Source: Gloeocapsopsis dulcis (GTDB lineage Bacteria > Cyanobacteriota > Cyanobacteriia > Cyanobacteriales > Chroococcidiopsidaceae). Taken from it: a stretch of DNA of 64,000 nt. Under the pieces are notes generated by a model. It worked only from the letters and a program-made list of their open reading frames with translations, ran no database searches and was not told where the DNA came from. Position numbers and translations under genes: made by a program. The stretch lies in assembly GCF_032163395.1 (NCBI RefSeq), contig NZ_CP119968.1:2506001-2570000 (forward strand), given 5' to 3'. Position 1 is the first letter of the stretch, and every line of letters starts with the position of its first letter. Positions 1 to 6,704 of the stretch are shown here, in pieces.

Positions 1-250
1 TAGGATGTCTTAATCTTTACTTCCATTGTTATAGGAATGATTATGATTAACTTATTTCTTTTGATTTTTTAACTTATATCCTGATTGATAAAGCTACTAC
101 AACTTAAATTTACGTGGCACATATAGCTCAACAAAATTCTTGAACCAAGCATAGGTTACATTCAGACAATACTCTGCTATCTCTATCATGTTGCAGATTC
201 TCGATGCAACTTATAAGTCAAGCGATCGCCTACTAGATGCAATGACCGAT

Positions 251-1840
251 TTAACCTACTGTAGGTGGATTTTTAGGCTCAACTCGCAGATTAGGTAATC
301 CGTCTAGCTTTTCCTGTGTGCATTCTCCAGGAAGGCTGGGGACAATGATTGTTAAACCTCCAGGAACACACTCAACGTCAATCGGTGTCTTACCCATTAA
401 TTCACCATCTACAACCACTCTTTGAGCTGGATTAGTCGAAATTTTTATGCTTCTAGCACGGAGAAAACCAGTATCAGGTCTGTTAGCAACTTCGCCACTA
501 TAAGCAGACTGTAGGAGATTATAAGCAGCAGCGATCGCACTAATTGTATTCGTCGGTGCAACAATGGTGACGTCTAGTAAACCATCATCAACTAATAACG
601 CTGCTGGTCCTTGGGCAAGTACAGAAGTTGGTGGCGCAGCATTGGCTACGGTAATGGCTGCAGCATTTAAGCTAATTACCTTGTCTTCAGTTTCAATGCG
701 TGTCTCGAAAAACTCAAGATTGCGTAATTCATGAATACCAGCTAGAACATACGCTAGCATGCCAAATCGATTCTTCACATCACGATGTGCTCGTTTTACA
801 GTTTCTGCCTCAAAGCCGATTCCAGCTAGCAAAACCATAGGTCTACCGTTACAATATGCAGCATCTACAATGCGTGTTTTACCGCCTAATATAGTTTGAC
901 AAGCTGCTGGAATTGTCACCGGAATGCCTAAAGCGGTTGCAAAAGCGTTAGCTGTACCGCGAGAAATGACACCCAATGGAATCCTTGTTCCAACAACGGC
1001 TTCTGCTGCTGCAGAAAGTGTCCCATCTCCACCAGATGCAATAATAATTTGCGCGCCTTGTTCTACGGCTTCTTTGGCTATTTCGTCAGCATCTTTATTG
1101 GGAGTTGTCATCCGAATATCAAGGTCAAATTCTGGCTCTAGTATGCTTTTAATTGTTACTAAGTCTTGTTTTGAGTCAGATTGACCGGCAACAGGATTAA
1201 AGATTAAACAAGCAGAACGAGTCAGTTTGTTTTTATAAGTAACTTGATTGCTAGAGGTAGATGAAGCAACAATTAATTGCTCGACGCGTTCGTTTTCTGT
1301 AACGAGTTGATGTTTAGCAATTAATCTGTATTGATATTCTTTAATAACTCGATGATGGCGATCGCTTAATTCATATAACTCTGCAGCCTGTGCATAGTCA
1401 TAATTAACGTATCCAGCATCGGCTTGCTTGATCTGAGGAACTTGGTTTTCTAATAAAGGTACCGCTGAGTCAATGCCTGATGTTATATTAAAATATGCTT
1501 CTCGCAGGTTCTCTTCATACTCACTATCTACATCTATTTGTTCGTTATAGGCAGGGAGACTTTCTACTTGTTTGCGATCTACACCTATAACAAAGACTTT
1601 TCGAGCCTCATAATCGATTCGAGTATATCCCACTGGAAGCATAACCTGTTTATTAAATACCCACAAACCAAAATCAACGACAAAGTAGCGAAAGTACCCC
1701 ATTTCATCTACTAAAATGTCCTTGATATAGCCAACTTTTTTCCCTGTTTTTTTTGTATAAACATTAAAGCCTATAAAATCTTTACCATCAAAGGATTCAA
1801 TATAATTCGGAGCAAAGTCCTTAATTCTTTTAAGGGGCAT
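251..1840 (-). CDS. PRC-barrel / diacylglycerol kinase-family lipid kinase fusion
   Basis: The protein has 529 residues in two parts. Residues about 8-90 resemble a PRC-barrel, with the phrase VGYIKDILVDEMGYFRYFVV. From about residue 209 to the end it is a YegS/DAGK-type lipid kinase: FNPVAG opens the nucleotide-binding fold, SGGDGT at 269-274 is the phosphate-binding motif, and SRGTANAFA follows. Such kinases phosphorylate diacylglycerol or related lipids with ATP; the substrate here is unknown. The start at 1840 was chosen because AGGAG lies 8 bases upstream; an earlier in-frame start at 1945 lacks one and adds a basic tail that is not conserved-looking. The linker at 100-208 is unassigned. 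The PRC domain may be a membrane or protein docking module, which is inference. Confidence 0.85.
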   Translation of the reverse strand: MPLKRIKDFAPNYIESFDGKDFIGFNVYTKKTGKKVGYIKDILVDEMGYFRYFVVDFGLWVFNKQVMLPVGYTRIDYEARKVFVIGVDRKQVESLPAYNEQIDVDSEYEENLREAYFNITSGIDSAVPLLENQVPQIKQADAGYVNYDYAQAAELYELSDRHHRVIKEYQYRLIAKHQLVTENERVEQLIVASSTSSNQVTYKNKLTRSACLIFNPVAGQSDSKQDLVTIKSILEPEFDLDIRMTTPNKDADEIAKEAVEQGAQIIIASGGDGTLSAAAEAVVGTRIPLGVISRGTANAFATALGIPVTIPAACQTILGGKTRIVDAAYCNGRPMVLLAGIGFEAETVKRAHRDVKNRFGMLAYVLAGIHELRNLEFFETRIETEDKVISLNAAAITVANAAPPTSVLAQGPAALLVDDGLLDVTIVAPTNTISAIAAAYNLLQSAYSGEVANRPDTGFLRARSIKISTNPAQRVVVDGELMGKTPIDVECVPGGLTIIVPSLPGECTQEKLDGLPNLRVEPKNPPTVG

Positions 1841-1960
1841 ACATTTAACTCCTAAATAGCTTTTACTAATATATTGGAAATTTTTATTTGTTATGCGTCG
1901 ATAACACCTTGTGAGTGTGCTGCAAGGTTTTAACAGGTAAATCAAACTAGATACTGGTTA

Positions 1961-2621
1961 TTAATCTATCGGACGTAATTGTGAAAGATTAAGCTTATCT
2001 GCATAGCTTTTATAAATCATCTGAGTTGATGTATCGCACCACTTAGCAATTACTGCGCTAGGAACTCCATTAAGCAGTTGCAGTGTAATAAAAGTATCTC
2101 TGCAATTGTAAGGCGTAGTGTTAGGTTTTATTAGATCTACAATTGTGTGCCAAGCACGTTTAGTAAAGTTGTTATAGTTAATCGGTTTACCAGTAGGCGA
2201 AGAGAAGACTAAAGTAGTAGGTTTAGCGTTTTCTGGTTTAATTGACAAGAGTAAAGACTGTACTTTCTTACTAACAGCGATCGCTTGCTTGAGGTTAGGG
2301 AGTCGATCGTCCAAAAACTTATCCCATAGTTGCCGTATTCCGATTTCTGCAACTTGTATCGGTAATACAACCTCTAAAACGGTTGTTTGCGACTTGCCAT
2401 ACTTCTGCAGAGTAGGATCTAAATCGATCAAAAGTAATATCGCTGTCTATGACTTGTGCTTTGGCTCTAGCAGCTTTAAGAGTGTCTCTAGAATCTTTAC
2501 CTATAGTCAGTGAGTAAGTTTTACCTTTTAGAGTCCATCGTAAGCGTAAGCTATCCCGAAATCGCTCGATAGTAATTTTGCCTAAGCGTTCTTTACCTGT
2601 AAATAAGTTGGATTGTGCCAT
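1961..2621 (-). pseudogene. Tyrosine recombinase (phage-type integrase), frameshifted and internally deleted
   Basis: Two overlapping reading frames together resemble one cyanobacterial integrase. The upstream part (2621 to about 2425) matches an arm-type DNA-binding N-terminus with GKTYSLTIGKDSRDTLKAAR. An apparent one-base insertion near 2424 shifts the frame; the other frame continues with DPTLQKYGKSQTTV. The C-terminal end keeps the catalytic region (YNCRDTFITLQLL, AKWCDTS and a terminal tyrosine in IYKSYAD). Only about 215 codons remain, against roughly 330-400 in intact relatives, so the middle of the protein, including the first catalytic arginine region, is missing. It lies 141 bases from the 3' end of tRNA-Asn, the usual position for an integrase of a tRNA-inserted element. 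It is inactive by any reading. Confidence 0.85.
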
Positions 2622-2702
2622 TCATTCTTGTATCTTAAAACTTAAGGTCTATTACCTGATACAAGTTTGATACAAGGTTTAAAGCTTGTCAACTTATCTA
2701 TC

Positions 2703-2727
2703 GGTTTGCCAGCGTCGCTGGCAAACC
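2703..2727. repeat. Near-perfect palindrome, 11-bp arms
   Basis: GGTTTGCCAGC at 2703-2713 and its reverse complement at 2717-2727 are separated by three bases. It lies between the tRNA-Asn 3' end and the broken integrase. There is no adjacent T-run on either strand, so a classical terminator is doubtful. It could be a processing or end site for the tRNA transcript, a mobile palindromic repeat, or a relic of the inserted element. Confidence 0.6.
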
Positions 2728-2762
2728 CTGTTAAGCCTTGATATATAGGTTGTTTTTTTAAA

Positions 2763-2834
2763 CTCCCCAGGTAGGATTCGAACCTACGACCAATCGGTTA
2801 ACAGCCGACCGCTCTACCACTGAGCTACTGAGGA
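2763..2834 (-). tRNA. tRNA-Asn (anticodon GTT)
   Basis: The reverse strand folds into a 72-nt cloverleaf. The acceptor arm TCCTCAG pairs with CTGGGGA, with discriminator G at 2763. The anticodon loop CTGTTAA gives anticodon GTT, and the T-arm contains GGTTCGAATCC. CCA is not encoded. The 3' end faces the decayed integrase, which suggests this gene was the attachment site of a lost element. Confidence 0.95.
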
Positions 2835-2974
2835 TTGCGAATTCCTATATTAATAGTAAACGATCATATTTGGCAAGTGTTTTCCAAGAAAAAACTATTC
2901 AGGCTCTTTTTTATAGCTAAGATTTCTTCTATACTTTAATCTAGCCTTCTTGCTAGCTGAGTGGGCAGCTTGAG

Positions 2975-3574
2975 CTATTTTTTCCCCATTCTCAGTTCTG
3001 ATAAGCGTTGTCGAGCTTTAGCATCTATAGAGTTTGCTAAAAAACGGCTAGGTGGTTGTCGGCAAGACTTATTTTTTTGTCGAACTCGGTGCGCTGCGGT
3101 CTGTACCTCAAACTTAAGTTGTGCGGCAGACAACCACTCTGCACCATAACCTACAACCGTTAACTGATGTGCCCTGTCTGAAGTAGCAACAATTATCCGA
3201 GAAGTTTGGGAGTAAGTCGGCAATTTGCTATTTTTGATTGTCGTCTTGATAGGTAAGGTTCCCCGCAGATATGGTCGAAAAGCAGCACATACCTTCTCTA
3301 TGTAAGTATCAGCGGTTTCTCCAAAACTAGTATAGTAAGCTGACAGACTTTCTGTAATGACTTCGTAGTTGCTACAAGTGTTTTGGTAGTGAGCATCAAA
3401 AACAACTTGAGTCACTATACCTTGATATGCACTATAGTTTGTTAGATCTTCAATAAGTTGCCAACGCGACGCTTCTAATCCCTCAGTGTCTCGGATCTTT
3501 TTTAAGCAAGACCAAGCACCAATTATATTGTAGCCGTCAACTAGGAGGACAGCTTGTGGTATGGAACGGGGCAT
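2975..3574 (-). CDS. NYN-domain ribonuclease, YacP/Rae1-like
   Basis: The 199-residue protein starts with the PIN-like NYN core: VLLVDGYNIIGAW carries the first acidic residue, VVFDAHYQ the second, and VATSDRAHQ the region of the third. This matches the YacP family, whose Bacillus member Rae1 cuts mRNA in a translation-dependent manner. The cyanobacterial role is not established. The C-terminal 40 residues are basic and could contact RNA. It stands alone on the minus strand, with the ABC ATPase gene ending upstream at 3734. Confidence 0.85.
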   Translation of the reverse strand: MPRSIPQAVLLVDGYNIIGAWSCLKKIRDTEGLEASRWQLIEDLTNYSAYQGIVTQVVFDAHYQNTCSNYEVITESLSAYYTSFGETADTYIEKVCAAFRPYLRGTLPIKTTIKNSKLPTYSQTSRIIVATSDRAHQLTVVGYGAEWLSAAQLKFEVQTAAHRVRQKNKSCRQPPSRFLANSIDAKARQRLSELRMGKK

Positions 3575-3733
3575 GATAAACAGTAAATATTGCTAAAGTT
3601 AACATTATTTATTCATATCTTAATAGTAATCGAGGTATATCCTATAACATTTCGGTAGATATACCAGTAATACAAAACAACCACGCTTTTAATGCATAGT
3701 TGTTTCTTTTTTCTCGGGGAAAGGGAAATTAGA

Positions 3734-4405
3734 TTATGATGCTAAGCCTACTTGCATCAAACGTTGTTGCAGCCGCTTAGGATCTCCACGATCTACTAAA
3801 AAGCCTTTTTCTAGAAGAAAAGCACCATCACAATAATTCAGTTCATCTAAGCGATGCGTTACCCACAACGCAGTCAAGTTACGACTTTTGACTAAACGTT
3901 TTACTTGTGCAACTAAGTCTAATTGGCTGTCTGGATCGAGTAAAGCCGTAGGTTCATCTAACAGTAATACTTCGCTTTGTCGTGCGATCGCACCTGCGAT
4001 CGCGACTCGTTGCTTTTGTCCGCCACTTAAAGCATAAATTGGTCTTCGCTGTAACTCTAATAAATTCACTGCTGATAGTGCTTCTGCAACACGATGACGT
4101 ACTTGGCTAGGAGATAATTTTTCCTCTACCAATCCAAAAGCAACATCAGCACCAACAGTTGGCATGACTAGTTGGTGGTCAGGGTTTTGAAACACAAAAC
4201 CCACTGGCGGCATAACATTAATCTCACCAGATTTCGGAGTTAATAAACCTGCTAGCAACCTTAGTAGAGTTGATTTGCCACTACCATTAGTCCCTAGCAG
4301 CATCCAAAACTCACCCTGAGGGACTTCTAAGGTACAAGACTTCAAAACATCCTCACCATTAGCCCAACTAAAACACAAATTCCGCACTTGAAGGGCATCA
4401 GCCAT
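3734..4405 (-). CDS. ABC transporter ATP-binding protein, ECF/CbiO type
   Basis: The 223-residue ATPase has Walker A GTNGSGKST (residues about 38-46), a Q-loop VFQNPDHQLVMPTV, signature LSGGQKQRVAIAGA, Walker B VLLLDEPTALLD and a switch histidine in WVTHRLDEL. The phrase NPDHQLV after the Q-loop is typical of energy-coupling-factor ATPases for cobalt, nickel or vitamins. No T component or S component is nearby, so the substrate cannot be assigned. It is separated by 20 bases from the UPF0367 gene upstream on the same strand, so the two may be co-transcribed. Confidence 0.85.
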   Translation of the reverse strand: MADALQVRNLCFSWANGEDVLKSCTLEVPQGEFWMLLGTNGSGKSTLLRLLAGLLTPKSGEINVMPPVGFVFQNPDHQLVMPTVGADVAFGLVEEKLSPSQVRHRVAEALSAVNLLELQRRPIYALSGGQKQRVAIAGAIARQSEVLLLDEPTALLDPDSQLDLVAQVKRLVKSRNLTALWVTHRLDELNYCDGAFLLEKGFLVDRGDPKRLQQRLMQVGLAS

Positions 4406-4425
4406 ATGACCACCAACTGTTAAGT

Positions 4426-4695
4426 TTATTCTGCTGCTAATGCAAAAAAGCCAGGCGGTCTACCGCCTGCAGCTGCACCTGTCTTCTGAGACATTTGGAC
4501 ACTAGAAATATCACTAGCTCGTACAGCCACTTTTTTTTCTGTTTGGCTCTCGCAGGTCAATTCTACGATTTCAGTACTACCAGACTGCATTGCTTGCACA
4601 AGCTTCAGATAAACAGCTTCTGCGTCTTCTGCAGCCTTGCGTTGCACGGACAGTGGAAAAGGGGTGTTTTTGAGCGTCAAATCAATGTTAAACAT
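4426..4695 (-). CDS. UPF0367 family protein
   Basis: The 89-residue protein matches the cyanobacterial and plastid UPF0367 family, recognisable by TPFPLSVQRK near the N-terminus, ELTCE followed by EKK in the middle, and a closing AAAGGRPPGFFALA. The function of the family is unknown. The start at 4695 (MFNIDLTL) fits the family length; an upstream ATG at 4719 would add eight residues. It sits just upstream of the ECF-type ATPase. Confidence 0.85.
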   Translation of the reverse strand: MFNIDLTLKNTPFPLSVQRKAAEDAEAVYLKLVQAMQSGSTEIVELTCESQTEKKVAVRASDISSVQMSQKTGAAAGGRPPGFFALAAE

Positions 4696-5022
4696 TGTAA
4701 CTATTTGTGTACTTAGCAATTGTAAATCTCATTCTCATTTTAACTACCCAAAGAGTCACAATAGGCAATAGTTGCTTATGTCAATCGATAGATGCCAAAT
4801 AATCTTGTCTATGAATTGCCGCATCTAGTTTAAATAAAGATTAAATTCTGTCAAGGATAGTGTCACAAAACAGCGTTTAATAGTAAAACTATGATTAGAA
4901 TAAGTTAAAGAATCGTAAACTAAGTTGACAAATCAACTCATATCCTGATCTGGGTAGTTGTAAAATTACTAGATAAGGGCAGACGGTTCTAGCATGAAAT
5001 TATAAGATCTGGAGTTTTTGCT
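4696..5022. other. Intergenic region between UPF0367 and psbD
   Basis: These 327 bases separate divergent genes and should hold the promoters of both. A TTGACA hexamer lies at 4925-4930, but no -10 box at normal spacing follows it, so I do not call a promoter. GGAG at 5011-5014, eight bases before the ATG at 5023, is the psbD ribosome-binding site. No repeat or small gene was seen. Confidence 0.5.
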
Positions 5023-6078
5023 ATGACAATAGCAGTAGGACAACCAGCGAGTCGAGGATGGTTTGACGTCATCGACGACTGGTTAAAAAGAGATCGCTTC
5101 GTATTCATCGGGTGGTCAGGAATATTGCTATTTCCCTGTGCGTATATGGCACTAGGGGGATGGCTAACAGGAACAACATTCGTAACGTCGTGGTACACAC
5201 ACGGAATAGCATCGTCATACTTAGAAGGATGCAACTTTCTGACAGTGGCAGTATCAACACCAGCAAACAGCATGGGACACTCATTGCTGTTCTTGTGGGG
5301 GCCAGAAGCACAGTGGGACTTCACGAGGTGGTGTCAAATGGGAGGACTATGGACATTCGTAGCACTCCACGGAGCATTTGCGCTGATCGGATTTATGCTA
5401 CGGCAATTTGAGATAGCGCGGCTAGTGGGAGTAAGACCATACAACGCATTAGCATTCAGCGCACCAATAGCAGTGTTTGTCAGCGTATTCTTGATGTACC
5501 CACTCGGACAATCAGGATGGTTTTTCGCGCCCAGCTTTGGAGTAGCAGCAATCTTCCGGTTCTTGCTATTTTTCCAAGGATTCCACAACTGGACACTCAA
5601 CCCATTTCATATGATGGGGGTAGCGGGAGTGCTAGGAGGAGCATTGCTGTGTGCGATTCACGGTGCGACAGTAGAAAACACGCTGTTTGAAGACGGCGAC
5701 AAAGCGAACACTTTCCGTGCGTTCAACCCCACCCAAGCGGAAGAAACCTACAGCATGGTGACAGCGAACCGCTTTTGGTCGCAAATCTTCGGTATTGCCT
5801 TTTCCAACAAGCGCTGGTTGCACTTTTTCATGTTGTTTGTGCCTGTGACAGGGTTATGGATGAGTGCGGTAGGTGTTGTTGGTTTAGCAGTGAACTTGCG
5901 GGCATATGACTTCGTTTCTCAGGAGTTGCGTGCCGCTGAAGACCCTGAGTTCGAGACGTTCTACACCAAAAACATTCTGCTCAATGAAGGTATTCGCGCT
6001 TGGATGGCTCCCCAAGACCAGCCTCATGAGCATTTCCAATTCCCTGAAGAAGTATTGCCTCGTGGTAATGCCTTGTAA
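5023..6078 (+). CDS. psbD: Photosystem II reaction-centre protein D2
   Basis: The 351-residue protein is full length, one residue shorter than the usual 352 because of a deletion near residue 8. Key residues are kept: tyrosine D in LMYPLGQS (residue 159), His in GFHNW, the chlorophyll-ligand His in NPFHMMG, the iron-ligand His in CAIHGAT and RWLHFF, and the C-terminus RGNAL. Unusual positions include Trp at 98 where most D2 proteins have Gly, Gly at 165 for Ser, and Lys in DGDKANTF. psbC does not follow; a terminator does, so this is a free-standing psbD (psbDII-like) and not the psbDC operon copy. Codon use changes abruptly near 5700: the upstream part prefers A-ending codons, the rest does not. 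Confidence 0.97.
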   Translation: MTIAVGQPASRGWFDVIDDWLKRDRFVFIGWSGILLFPCAYMALGGWLTGTTFVTSWYTHGIASSYLEGCNFLTVAVSTPANSMGHSLLFLWGPEAQWDFTRWCQMGGLWTFVALHGAFALIGFMLRQFEIARLVGVRPYNALAFSAPIAVFVSVFLMYPLGQSGWFFAPSFGVAAIFRFLLFFQGFHNWTLNPFHMMGVAGVLGGALLCAIHGATVENTLFEDGDKANTFRAFNPTQAEETYSMVTANRFWSQIFGIAFSNKRWLHFFMLFVPVTGLWMSAVGVVGLAVNLRAYDFVSQELRAAEDPEFETFYTKNILLNEGIRAWMAPQDQPHEHFQFPEEVLPRGNAL

Positions 6079-6107
6079 TCAGGCGGATTGAAACAGTAGC
6101 TTAGAAG

Positions 6108-6134
6108 TCCCTACCTTTTCTGGTAGGGATTTTT
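6108..6134 (+). terminator. Rho-independent terminator of psbD
   Basis: TCCCTACC and GGTAGGGA form an 8-bp stem around a TTTTCT loop, followed by five T. It begins 29 bases after the psbD stop and shows that transcription ends without psbC. Confidence 0.9.
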
Positions 6135-6253
6135 CTATTTATAGTCAAAATTAAGAAATCATGTGTTATCTTGAATAAGGTTGAACAAACCGAGAGTTAA
6201 ACACTCTGCCCTTTTGAGATTTAGTCCGGTCAGGCAACAAGGAGGTGATGCCC

Positions 6254-6325
6254 ATGATAGAAAGTAGTAAATGCGTGGGTCATCAGGTTGGAGCGAGCCG
6301 GCTGTGTGCCGGGGCTGTTCTCTAA
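6254..6325 (+). CDS. Possible 23-residue peptide
   Basis: GGAGG at 6241-6245 lies eight bases before the ATG at 6254, an ideal spacing. An in-frame ATG at 6248 is too close to the ribosome site. The frame encodes 23 residues starting MIESSKCVGHQVGAS and ending in a small hydrophobic tail, with two cysteines and no charged C-terminus. No homologous family is known to me. The strong ribosome site and the terminator 106 bases further on are the only support, so coding is plausible but unproven. Confidence 0.4.
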   Translation: MIESSKCVGHQVGASRLCAGAVL

Positions 6326-6430
6326 AAGTTAGCTTTAGTCTTATTTGATAGACTAAAACGACTCAATTAGCTAGGCTGATTTTCGGAGTTCCTTCCGGCA
6401 GTCTGGTTCCAATCTGAAGACCCAACTAGA

Positions 6431-6481
6431 CCGCTCTCACTTAGATCTCCTTGATCTCCTGTGAGAGCGGATAGTTTTTTT
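6431..6481 (+). terminator. Rho-independent terminator of the candidate RNA
   Basis: CCGCTCTCAC at 6431-6440 pairs perfectly with GTGAGAGCGG at 6461-6470, with a 20-base loop, followed after four bases by seven T. It is the strongest hairpin in the region and marks the end of a plus-strand transcript that contains no long gene. Confidence 0.85.
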
Positions 6482-6548
6482 GGGGTATTTGGTAATGGGT
6501 AATTAGTAATGATGTTCACTACCAATTACCTTTAGGGGTTACTTGAGT

Positions 6549-6704
6549 TCAACTAAGAGTATGCGCGATATCAGTATCAACTAGCAAGGTTGCAGCACCA
6601 GAAGTGTAACGGTTGTATTGGTTGCCATAAAGTGTAGTCGTCGCCTCAAACAACCATCCTTGCCCTGTCGAGATGATGGAGTCGCCAACATTGCCTTTGA
6701 CAAT
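6549..6704 (-). pseudogene. Severed C-terminal 51 codons of the RTX/FG-GAP protein
   Basis: Directly after the amber stop at 6705-6707 the same frame stays open for 51 codons to a TGA at 6549-6551. The encoded segment reads GNVGDSIISTGQGW, then TTTLYGNQYNRYTSGAATL and LLVDTDI, the usual C-terminal ending of cyanobacterial RTX/FG-GAP proteins as I know them. The natural stop is therefore 6549 and the TAG is an acquired nonsense codon, a sequencing error, or a read-through site. Confidence 0.75.

Larger units (their letters stand above)
6180..6482 (+). ncRNA. Candidate structured RNA with short reading frame, family unknown
   Basis: This stretch lies between two terminators on the plus strand and has several local stems. 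AGAGT/ACTCT is near 6192-6207. A GC-rich stem is built from AGCCGGC and GCCGGGGCT near 6296-6315. TTTAGTCT/AGACTAAA is near 6334-6357. A strong terminator ends it at 6431. It also contains a well-initiated 23-codon frame (6254-6325). I do not recognise an Rfam class: glutamine riboswitch, 6S, tmRNA, RNase P and SRP signatures were not seen. It could be a small mRNA, a regulatory RNA, or both. Confidence 0.45.

Noticed and set aside
4925-4966. Promoter of psbD based on TTGACA at 4925
   Set aside because: No -10 hexamer at 16-18 bases; TAAAAT lies about 30 bases away.
5023-6078. Part of a far-red photoacclimation (FaRLiP) cluster
   Set aside because: No other far-red paralogue (psaA2, apcE2, chlF and so on) lies nearby, and I cannot tie the variant residues to far-red D2 with confidence.
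6180-6482. Glutamine riboswitch (glnA / Downstream-peptide class), because a short peptide frame follows structured RNA
   Set aside because: The GGACGGAAGTAGG-type core of that aptamer was not found.
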